Positions 1 to 4,972 of a DNA stretch of 12,122 bases are shown here, piece by piece. Each line of letters opens with the position of its first letter. Within the stretch, counting starts at the first letter, position 1. Both the position numbers and the translations under genes were made by a program. Origin of the DNA: an uncultured Mailhella sp. (GTDB taxonomy: Bacteria; Desulfobacterota; Desulfovibrionia; Desulfovibrionales; Desulfovibrionaceae); contig CAOMFZ010000048.1 of NCBI GenBank assembly GCA_948482415.1, positions 1 through 12,122 on the forward strand. The letters are read 5' to 3'. The notes beneath the pieces were generated by a model, which searched no databases, had not been told where the DNA came from, and saw only the letters and a list, made by a program, of their open reading frames with translations.

Positions 1-300
1 GAAGTCGTTTGCGTTTGCGAGTGGGCGAGCAATTACGCAAATGGACAGCAGAGATGCCACCGAATGGCGGCGAAGCCGTTTCTGTTACGCCGAGTTTACG
101 AGGCTTGCGGCAGCTGTTAACGAGCTTGCGAGTTTTACAGATGGCGACAGCAGAGATACAGAAATGGACAGCAACGCTATAAGCGTAAAAGTGACCGGAT
201 GACGTTCCTCGCAATAACGGGAACTCGAAATTATTCGCTCCCGCCTTCGTCATTGCGAGCCTTAGCGAAGCAATCTATTTAACTCTCCGGAAATGCTCTT
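1..300. repeat. Degenerate dispersed-repeat region
   Basis: This stretch is built from short recurring words and looks more GC-rich than its surroundings. AAATGGACAGCA occurs at 39-50 and 162-173, and GACAGCAGAGAT at 44-55 and 146-157. CGAGTTTACGAG (91-102) and CGAGCTTGCGAG (121-132) are near copies of one another. The spacings between copies (123 and 102 bases) are multiples of three, and all three forward frames are open from the left edge: to 120, 201 and 179. The end of an upstream reading frame therefore cannot be excluded, but the three frames look equally plausible, as expected for repeat DNA. Motifs from this block recur in inverted orientation at 12054-12117. I see no tRNA, terminator or convincing gene here. 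The stretch 301-378, between the repeats and the Dabb gene, is AT-rich and shows nothing recognisable. Confidence 0.6.
208..279. repeat. Inverted pair of CATTGCGAG-type elements
   Basis: CTCGCAATAACG at 208-219 is an inverted copy, with one mismatch, of CGTCATTGCGAG at 248-259. The two arms could form a 12-bp imperfect stem around a 28-base loop. The right arm continues as CATTGCGAGC...GCGAAGCAATCT (251-276), which is itself bounded by ATTGC and GCAAT (252-256 and 270-274). Elements of the form CATTGCGAGCGAAGCGAAGCAATCT are common dispersed intergenic repeats in many bacterial genomes, so I read this as one degenerate member. Its function is unknown. Confidence 0.55.
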
Positions 301-378
301 GTTCAAAATTTGTATCATTTCACATAAAAAGACCAAAGAAAAAATCCCTACTCTTTTAATGATTTTTATCCAATAATA

Positions 379-684
379 TTATATAATATAATCTATCGCA
401 CGTCTTGAAGCCGCATATTTTTTGAGTTCCGTGCCAAAAGCCACATGAATTGGGTGCCCTGCGTATTCAGCTAATGCCGCTTCGTCCTTGTGGGTGCTGT
501 GGAGCAATAACTGCACGTCTTCGGTTGTTGTTTGTGCAAAATTGGTTGTAATTTCAAGAGAAAGCAGAGCATCAATTTTTCCTGCCATTTTTTCCATACC
601 AAGTTTCACTAAATATTCGCCTGCTTCTTTGGCTGTTTTGCCTTCAGCGTCCTGCAATGTCCACCAAACAATATGATGTACCAT
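379..684 (-). CDS. Dabb-domain (stress-responsive alpha/beta-barrel) protein
   Basis: The product is a small cytosolic protein of 101 residues with the shape of the Dabb family (dimeric alpha/beta barrel, ferredoxin-like fold). The N-terminal MVHHIVWWTL strand is typical, followed by a helix around residues 15-35, a 'LLSLEI' strand, a 'DVQLLLHS' strand, and a C-terminal helix ending in 'AIDYII'. The length fits a single-domain family member. The open frame extends upstream to 876, but the ATG at 684 is preferred: it aligns with family N-termini and has a GAGGTGG ribosome site (complement of 688-694) at good spacing, whereas the upstream extension overlaps the divergent gene. Members range from plant stress proteins to small bacterial proteins that are mostly uncharacterised, with some acting as enzymes on hydrophobic substrates. 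No specific reaction can be assigned here. It is divergent from the cysteine synthase cluster and has its own promoter candidate. Confidence 0.85.
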   Translation of the reverse strand: MVHHIVWWTLQDAEGKTAKEAGEYLVKLGMEKMAGKIDALLSLEITTNFAQTTTEDVQLLLHSTHKDEAALAEYAGHPIHVAFGTELKKYAASRRAIDYII

Positions 685-709
685 AATCCACCTCGCAAAT
701 TTTTTTCTT

Positions 710-738
710 AATATAAAGGCTCTTTTATACTTTGACAA
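710..738 (-). promoter_or_regulatory. Sigma-70-like promoter of the Dabb gene
   Basis: Read on the minus strand, TTGTCA (complement of 733-738) is followed after 17 bases by TATATT (complement of 710-715). Both hexamers are close to the consensus. The predicted transcript would begin near 703 and reach the ATG at 684 after about 20 bases that include the ribosome site. The -35 element overlaps that of the opposite promoter. Confidence 0.55.
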
Positions 739-759
739 GTCGTAATAATGCCTTATACT
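732..759 (+). promoter_or_regulatory. Sigma-70-like promoter of the cysteine synthase cluster
   Basis: A perfect TTGACA at 732-737 is separated by 16 bases from TATACT at 754-759 (five of six matches). Transcription would begin near 766. An AGGA ribosome site at 770-773 then lies 8 bases before the ATG at 782, so the leader is very short. I see no CysB- or T-box-like leader, so no cysteine-responsive control is visible. Confidence 0.65.
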
Positions 760-781
760 ATAAAAAAACAGGAAAGTACAA

Positions 782-1039
782 ATGAAACCAAATGAACCCA
801 AACCAAATGCGCAAGTCGCCGCCCGTATTGAGGAACTTTTGCGCGAACAGCTGGAAGAAATGGGCGTCACTATCAAAAATTTAACGCCCGATGAAATTTC
901 TCAAAATATGAAATGCCACATCGGACCTGATAACAGTTTAAGTTATTTTTGGAAAAACCGTGCTATTCTTGACGTTATTCCGGAACAAACAGAAGACGGC
1001 ACCAACTGGCGCATGTTTACCAAAGAAGATGATATTTAA
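782..1039 (+). CDS. Hypothetical 85-aa protein, first gene of the cysK cluster
   Basis: I do not recognise this family. The 85-residue product has no signal peptide and no membrane segment. Residues 10-30 form a likely amphipathic helix (AARIEELLREQLEEMG), and the C-terminal half is richer in aromatic and acidic residues (SYFWKNR, TNWRMF, final KEDDI). It has one cysteine (in MKCHIG), so it is not a zinc ribbon. A good promoter and ribosome site lie directly upstream, and codon use resembles that of the neighbours, so it is probably a real gene. It lies 21 bases before the cysteine synthase on the same strand and is probably cotranscribed with it, which is the only hint of function. It could be a small regulatory or partner protein, but nothing in the sequence proves this. 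Confidence 0.7.
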   Translation: MKPNEPKPNAQVAARIEELLREQLEEMGVTIKNLTPDEISQNMKCHIGPDNSLSYFWKNRAILDVIPEQTEDGTNWRMFTKEDDI

Positions 1040-1060
1040 TCATAACATCGAGGATTTATT

Positions 1061-1981
1061 ATGAATATTATAGAAAGTATCGGCAATACCCCCCTTATTC
1101 ATTTAAAAAATATTTCAGAAGAAGTCGGGGCAAATATTTATGTCAAAGCTGAAATGCGCAATCCCGGAGGCTCCATAAAAGACAGAGCGTCCCTTGCCTA
1201 TATCAAAGACGCTCTTGCCACCGGAAAACTCACCAAAGACGGCACGGTTATTGAAGCCACAAGCGGAAATCTGGGCATTGGACTGGCTGTAGTTTGTGCT
1301 GAAATGGGCATAAAACTGATTGTATGCATGCCGGAGTCCGCCAGTATCGAACGCCGTAAACTCATGAAGGCACTGGGCGCTGAAATTATACTCACACCTG
1401 CGGCAAAAGGCATGAGCGGTGCACAGGAAAAAGCAGAAGAACTTTTCAAAAACGCAAAAAATGCATTCCGCCCCAACCAATTCAGCAATCCCATTGGACC
1501 CAAAGCCCACTATGAAACAACAGGTCCGGAAATTTTTGCTCAGGCGCAAAAAGAACATATTAATATTGACGCGTTTGTTGCCGGTGCAGGTTCCGGCGCA
1601 ACCTTTATGGGCACGGGCAAATATTTAAAAGAACAGTATCCCAACATCTTTTTAGGCATTATTGAGCCCGCAGAGTCTCCTGTGCTTTCAGGCAAACCTG
1701 CCGCCCCTCACGGCATACAGGGCATTGGCGCAAACTTTGTCCCTGAAATTATTGACAAAAGCCTTATTACAGAAATTTTGACTGTCGATACCCAAACAGC
1801 CAAAGAAGCTGCCCGCAAAGCTCTCAAAATGGACGCGCTGAATGCGGGCATTTCTTCCGGCGCAAACATTGCCTGCGCAATGGCACTTGCTTCTCGCAAA
1901 GAATTTCAGAGAAAAAATATTGTCACCATTGCCTGTGACACAGGCGAACGCTACATGTCCACAGATTTATTTTTGGAATAA
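1061..1981 (+). CDS. cysK: Cysteine synthase (O-acetylserine sulfhydrylase), CysK/CysM family
   Basis: This PLP-dependent fold-type II enzyme is expected to make cysteine from O-acetylserine and sulfide in the cytosol. The 306 residues match the usual length. Visible landmarks are SIGNTPL (6-12), the PLP lysine K40 in NPGGSIKDR, the substrate loop TSGNLG (67-72), ETTGPE (152-157), the phosphate-binding loop GAGSGAT (175-181), EPAESPVLSG (202-211), GISSGAN (263-269) and DTGERYMST (293-301). Two sites deviate from the CysK norm: Leu71 where TSGNTG has Thr, and GAGSGA where GTGGT is usual. A phosphate loop of the form GAGTGGTFMGT occurs in MccA-type cystathionine beta-synthases, so a thiol acceptor other than sulfide is possible. 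The start has a GAGGA ribosome site at 1050-1054. The gene is cotranscribed with the 85-aa gene upstream and the GNAT gene 6 bases downstream. The family is secure; the exact donor and acceptor are not. Confidence 0.92.
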   Translation: MNIIESIGNTPLIHLKNISEEVGANIYVKAEMRNPGGSIKDRASLAYIKDALATGKLTKDGTVIEATSGNLGIGLAVVCAEMGIKLIVCMPESASIERRKLMKALGAEIILTPAAKGMSGAQEKAEELFKNAKNAFRPNQFSNPIGPKAHYETTGPEIFAQAQKEHINIDAFVAGAGSGATFMGTGKYLKEQYPNIFLGIIEPAESPVLSGKPAAPHGIQGIGANFVPEIIDKSLITEILTVDTQTAKEAARKALKMDALNAGISSGANIACAMALASRKEFQRKNIVTIACDTGERYMSTDLFLE

Positions 1982-1987
1982 ATAACC

Positions 1988-2632
1988 ATGGTTATGACAA
2001 TACGCCGCGAAACGGAACAGGAGTATTTTGCCACAGAAAATTGCTGCCGTAATGCCTTTTGGAATGTGTATACGCAGGGTTGCTATGAGCATTTTCTTGT
2101 GCATGCCATGCGCGGACATAAAGATTTTATCCCGGATTTAAGTTTTGTGCTTGAATATAACAAGGAACTGATTGGGGGTATCTTCTTTACGCACTCTAAG
2201 CTTATCCCCAACTCTCACGCCCTTGCGCCGCTTTCTGTCATTACGTTTGGACCTGTGTTTATTGAACCGAAATTTCAAGGGCAGGGCTTTGGGAAAAAAC
2301 TGATTAATTTTGCCATTGAAAAGGCAAAAGACACCGGGCACAAGGCCATTGTTATTTTAGGCTATCCTCACCATTACAAAGGCTTTGGCTTTTACGGCGG
2401 GAAAAAATACAATATATCCATGCCCGACGGAAAATTTTATCAAAGCCTGCTGGTGCTCCCGCTTCAGGAACATGCTCTCGAGAATTTTTCCGGGCATGTG
2501 CAGTTTTCTGCTGTTTTTGACTTCAAACCGGAAGATGTGGAAACTTTTGACAAACAATTCCCACCAAAAGAAAAACTTATCCTGCCCAGCCAAAAAGAAT
2601 TTGAAAAAGCCTGTACGATGCTTGATGAGTAA
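1988..2632 (+). CDS. GNAT-family N-acetyltransferase
   Basis: This protein of 214 residues carries the GNAT acetyl-CoA site Q97-G-Q-G-F-G102 (motif A pattern QxxGxG), preceded by the beta-strand GPVFIEP and followed by a helix to about 113. The later motif GYPHHYKGFGFY (125-136) resembles the 'YYxRFGF' element of the YhbS-like group (COG3153). Residues 1-65 match the usual N-terminal part of such enzymes, and residues after about 145 form an extra C-terminal portion. The acceptor is unknown and could be a small molecule or a protein. The start is uncertain: ATG at 1988 and ATG at 1994 are both in frame. The only ribosome-site-like bases, GGA at 1975-1977, lie inside the end of the cysteine synthase gene, so translation is probably coupled. 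Six bases separate the two genes, indicating one operon. O-acetylserine is normally made by CysE, which has an unrelated fold, so this enzyme is not an obvious substitute. Confidence 0.85.
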   Translation: MVMTIRRETEQEYFATENCCRNAFWNVYTQGCYEHFLVHAMRGHKDFIPDLSFVLEYNKELIGGIFFTHSKLIPNSHALAPLSVITFGPVFIEPKFQGQGFGKKLINFAIEKAKDTGHKAIVILGYPHHYKGFGFYGGKKYNISMPDGKFYQSLLVLPLQEHALENFSGHVQFSAVFDFKPEDVETFDKQFPPKEKLILPSQKEFEKACTMLDE

Positions 2633-2685
2633 TTTTTAGAGGAGTGATTTTTAACTGCTTAAACGCAAAAAAATAATATTTTTTT

Positions 2686-2721
2686 TTGACAATTACCCTA
2701 TAATGAGATACAAGTATCTCA
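2686..2721 (+). promoter_or_regulatory. relBE promoter with palindromic operator
   Basis: An 18-base palindrome, TGAGATAC-AA-GTATCTCA, occupies 2704-2721 with perfect 8-bp arms. It begins on the last base of a perfect TATAAT (2699-2704) and ends just before the antitoxin ribosome site, AAGGAG (2726-2731). This is the expected position for an operator bound by the ribbon-helix-helix antitoxin, with the RelB-RelE complex tuning repression. A perfect TTGACA lies at 2686-2691 but only 7 bases before TATAAT, too close to pair with it. It may instead pair with a weaker -10 near 2707-2713, inside the operator. Confidence 0.7.
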
Positions 2722-2737
2722 AATAAAGGAGATTATC

Positions 2738-2968
2738 ATGAGTTCAGTTTCTCTTAGACTTCCCAATGATATTGCCGAACGGCTTTCTCTTCTTGCCAAA
2801 GAAACGGGAAGAAGTAAAACATATTATATGGTTGAAGCAATAAAAACATATATTGAAGACTTAGAAGATATTTATATTGCAGAACAAAGACTCGCAGATA
2901 TACGCGCAGGCAAATCACAGATAATTTCAAGCGAAGAAATGGAGCATCGTCTTGGTTTGGAAAATTAA
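2738..2968 (+). CDS. relB: RelB-type antitoxin (ribbon-helix-helix)
   Basis: This 76-residue protein is the DNA-binding antitoxin of a type II toxin-antitoxin pair. Residues 1-45 form a CopG/RHH domain: the beta-strand SSVSLRLP, helix 1 (DIAERLSLLAKETG), the turn with GRSKT, and helix 2 (YYMVEAIKTYIEDLEDIY). The C-terminal part, with the IRAGKSQIISSEEMEHRLGL stretch (about 55-74), is the toxin-neutralising tail seen in this RelB group. The ATG at 2738 has a strong AAGGAG ribosome site, 6 bases upstream. The gene overlaps the toxin gene by 17 bases, the usual antitoxin-first order with translational coupling. It should repress its own promoter through the palindrome at 2704-2721. The local sequence looks more AT-rich than the genes on either side, consistent with horizontal arrival. 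Confidence 0.9.
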   Translation: MSSVSLRLPNDIAERLSLLAKETGRSKTYYMVEAIKTYIEDLEDIYIAEQRLADIRAGKSQIISSEEMEHRLGLEN

Positions 2969-3218
2969 TTATGATGAAAAAGTCGAAAAAGACTTTAAAA
3001 AATTATCCTCCGATATAAAAGTACGTATCATAAAATATATTAATGAAAGAATTGCCATTGATCCTCTTAGTACTGGAGGGGAATTAAAAGGCGGACTGCA
3101 GGGATTACGCAAATACAGAGTTGGTGATTATCGTATCATTTGTGCAATTCAGGAAGAAATTATAACCGTTCTTGTTTTAAGTGTAGGACACCGGAAAGAT
3201 ATATACAAAACAAAATAG
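2952..3218 (+). CDS. relE: RelE-type toxin (ribosome-dependent mRNA interferase)
   Basis: This 88-residue toxin of the RelE/ParE fold is expected to cleave mRNA in the ribosomal A site when free of antitoxin. The N-terminal MVWKINYDEKVEKDFKKL strand-helix, the central LRKYRVGDYRII (52-63) and the closing VLSVGHRKDIYK (75-86) are the family's three signatures. Arg61, Arg81 and Tyr85 lie where the E. coli RelE catalytic residues R61, R81 and Y87 sit, so the toxin looks active rather than decayed. The start is a TTG: no ATG or GTG lies in frame between the stop codon at 2922-2924 and the conserved MxWKI motif. A GGAG at 2941-2944, inside the antitoxin gene, is 7 bases upstream. The weak start and the overlap would keep toxin synthesis below antitoxin synthesis. 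Confidence 0.9.
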   Translation: MVWKINYDEKVEKDFKKLSSDIKVRIIKYINERIAIDPLSTGGELKGGLQGLRKYRVGDYRIICAIQEEIITVLVLSVGHRKDIYKTK

Positions 3219-3276
3219 GTCAAGTTAATAACGCTAAAAATTTGTTTCCCCATATATCCCATTATCGTATAAAAAA

Positions 3277-4779
3277 CTATTTATCCCAAAAATTTGCTTT
3301 CCAAGCGGCGAAATCACGCTTTGCCCGTTCTGCCATAAGGGTTTTGCGATTGGCTTTTTTCGTTTTTTCCTCTAAATCAGGCATAAGCCCAAAGTGGATA
3401 TTGGAAGGCTGAAACTGTTTCATTTCCTTATTGCGCAAATGGTTCATAAGTGCCCCCAGCGCCGTGGTTACAGGTAAATCCTGCAAGGGCTTTTCCAAAA
3501 TTTTGCTTGCCAGCTTTATGCCCGCCCAAAGCCCGCAGGAAGCCGATTCCACATAGCCCTCAACGCCTGTAATCTGCCCTGCCAAATAAATGTGTTCATG
3601 CCCGATAATGGCTAAATCTTCATTCAAGCACGTTGGAGCGTGGACATAGGTATTTCTGTGCACAGAGCCATGGCGCAGAAATTCAACATTTTTCAGTCCG
3701 GGGATAAGCCGAAACACGCTGTCCTGCGCTTTATAGGTCATTTTTGTTTGACAGCCCACGAGATTAAATGCCTGGGCATTGGCATTTTCAGCCCGCAGCT
3801 GCAAGAGTGCATAAGGACGTCTGCCTGTGCGCGGGTCAGTAAAGCCAACGGGTTTGAGCGGTCCAAAGGTGAGTGTTTTCTCACCGCGTTCGGCAAGGGC
3901 TTCAATGGGCATACAGCCCTCAAAATGCAGTTCCTTTTCAAAATTATGGGACGCAACTTTTTCAGCGTCCAACAGTGCCTGATAAAAGGCTTCGTATTCA
4001 TGCTTATGCATGGGACAGTTCAAATAATCGCCCGCGTCGTCATCTTGCGGACCTTCTTCCTGCAAAGTATTTTTTTCCTGCGCCTGCTTTTCCTTGCATG
4101 CCAGCATTTCTAACCGCATTTTTTCACGCCACTGCCTTGATAATTCTTCGCTTTTTGCCACCTCATCATTATAAGGCGGCGGGGCAATATTATCATAGCG
4201 GGAACCGCGGAAAATAATATTCATATCCAAAGAATCCGCAGAAACAATGGGAGCAATGGCATCATAAAAATAACAATATTCACTGCCCACAATAGCAGAC
4301 AAGGATCTTGCCAAACTTTCAGACGTCAGCGGCCCTGAGGCAAGCACCACATAGTCTGCCCCGTATTCACCCCTCAAGCGTTCAATTTCCTCTAAATCCT
4401 GCACAGGCTTGCGCACAAGTTTAATAGAGGTATTTTCTTCAATTTTTTGCGTAAGACCTGCTGCGAATTTTTCCCTGTCCACAGCAAGAGCCTTTCCTGC
4501 CGGCACATTATATTCATAAGCTAAAGCGATAATCTGGCTTCCCAGTTCCCGCATTTCTGCCTGCAATAAACCAATGCCGGAACTTTGCGGACCTTCGTCG
4601 CGCATGGAACGAAAAGAATTGGAACACACCAATTCTCCCAAATCGGGGCTGACATGGGCAGGAGAAAACTGTACGGGCTTTTGCTCAAACAGTACAACAT
4701 TAATTCCATGCTTTGCCAAATACAAAGCACATTCACATCCGGCAAGCCCCCCGCCGACAACCAGTACAGTTTTAGTCAT
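3277..4779 (-). CDS. trmFO: TrmFO, folate-dependent tRNA (uracil-54-C5)-methyltransferase
   Basis: This cytosolic FAD enzyme makes 5-methyluridine at position 54 of the tRNA T-loop, using methylene-tetrahydrofolate and NAD(P)H. The FAD-binding GGGLAGCE lies at residues 9-16. LVCSNS (50-55, C52), YLNCPM (252-257, C255), EGCMPIE (287-293, C289), the FGPLKPVG block (305-312), HRNTY (374-378) and GQITGVEGYVES (401-412) are family hallmarks. The catalytic cysteines described in Bacillus and Thermus enzymes are probably C52 and C289 here, judged from spacing. At 500 residues it is longer than the usual 435-450. A charged insertion (about 196-250, rich in E, K, Q and D) separates SRYD from DYLNCP, which are nearly adjacent in standard members. 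The start at 4779 is preferred over the in-frame ATG at 4797 because AAAGGA (complement of 4785-4790) is properly spaced from it. The gene converges on relE and is divergent from the EF-G-like gene. Confidence 0.95.
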   Translation of the reverse strand: MTKTVLVVGGGLAGCECALYLAKHGINVVLFEQKPVQFSPAHVSPDLGELVCSNSFRSMRDEGPQSSGIGLLQAEMRELGSQIIALAYEYNVPAGKALAVDREKFAAGLTQKIEENTSIKLVRKPVQDLEEIERLRGEYGADYVVLASGPLTSESLARSLSAIVGSEYCYFYDAIAPIVSADSLDMNIIFRGSRYDNIAPPPYNDEVAKSEELSRQWREKMRLEMLACKEKQAQEKNTLQEEGPQDDDAGDYLNCPMHKHEYEAFYQALLDAEKVASHNFEKELHFEGCMPIEALAERGEKTLTFGPLKPVGFTDPRTGRRPYALLQLRAENANAQAFNLVGCQTKMTYKAQDSVFRLIPGLKNVEFLRHGSVHRNTYVHAPTCLNEDLAIIGHEHIYLAGQITGVEGYVESASCGLWAGIKLASKILEKPLQDLPVTTALGALMNHLRNKEMKQFQPSNIHFGLMPDLEEKTKKANRKTLMAERAKRDFAAWKANFWDK

Positions 4780-4817
4780 AACTATCCTTTTTCGCATGAT
4801 TTATTCAAAAATTCTGT

Positions 4818-4845
4818 GCTATAAGGCACATAAAAAGAGCGTCAA
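4818..4845 (-). promoter_or_regulatory. Sigma-70-like promoter of trmFO
   Basis: On the minus strand, TTGACG (complement of 4840-4845) and TATAGC (complement of 4818-4823) are 16 bases apart. Transcription would start near 4811, giving a leader of about 32 bases. The -10 lies inside a small inverted repeat, TGTGC...GCACA (4815-4830). Confidence 0.5.
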
Positions 4846-4911
4846 GTCAAGCTTTTTTTTCAGTAAGGCTTGACAAATTGGTTGCAATAACAGTAAAACG
4901 TAAACTAAGAT
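4846..4911 (+). promoter_or_regulatory. Candidate promoter and inverted repeat upstream of the EF-G-like gene
   Basis: GTCAAGC (4846-4852) and GCTTGAC (4868-4874) form a 7-bp inverted repeat around a 15-base T-rich loop. The right arm overlaps a perfect TTGACA (4870-4875), for which I find no well-spaced -10. A better-spaced but weaker pair is TTGCAA (4883-4888) and TAAGAT (4906-4911), 17 bases apart, each with four of six matches. The leader would then be about 55 bases. The inverted repeat could be an operator, but this is only a suggestion. Confidence 0.35.
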
Positions 4912-4972
4912 AGTAAGAAATTTTACGGAACATATTCTCGGCAAATTTCTATTAATTTTACAGGAGAAAACT

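Noticed and set aside
1..300. CRISPR array at the left edge
   Set aside because: The repeated words are short, imperfect and irregularly spaced, with no uniform repeat-spacer pattern and no cas gene nearby.
685..876. Upstream extension of the Dabb reading frame
   Set aside because: It would overlap the divergent gene and both promoters, adds a sequence unlike the family, and the internal ATG at 684 has a much better ribosome site.
1115..1558. Long minus-strand open frame inside the cysteine synthase gene
   Set aside because: It is a cysteine- and phenylalanine-rich shadow of a strongly conserved gene, with no recognisable domain.
2738..3218. relBE as part of a larger mobile island
   Set aside because: No integrase, transposase, attachment site or flanking direct repeat was seen around the module.
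3140..3412. Plus-strand frame spanning the end of relE and the end of trmFO
   Set aside because: It runs across two well-supported genes on opposite strands, and its product resembles no family.
3640..4113. 157-codon plus-strand frame opposite trmFO
   Set aside because: It lies wholly antisense to conserved TrmFO sequence and has no domain or ribosome site of note.
4780..4797. Six extra codons at the start of trmFO
   Set aside because: The ATG at 4779 has a properly spaced AAAGGA, and family proteins begin just before the FAD motif.
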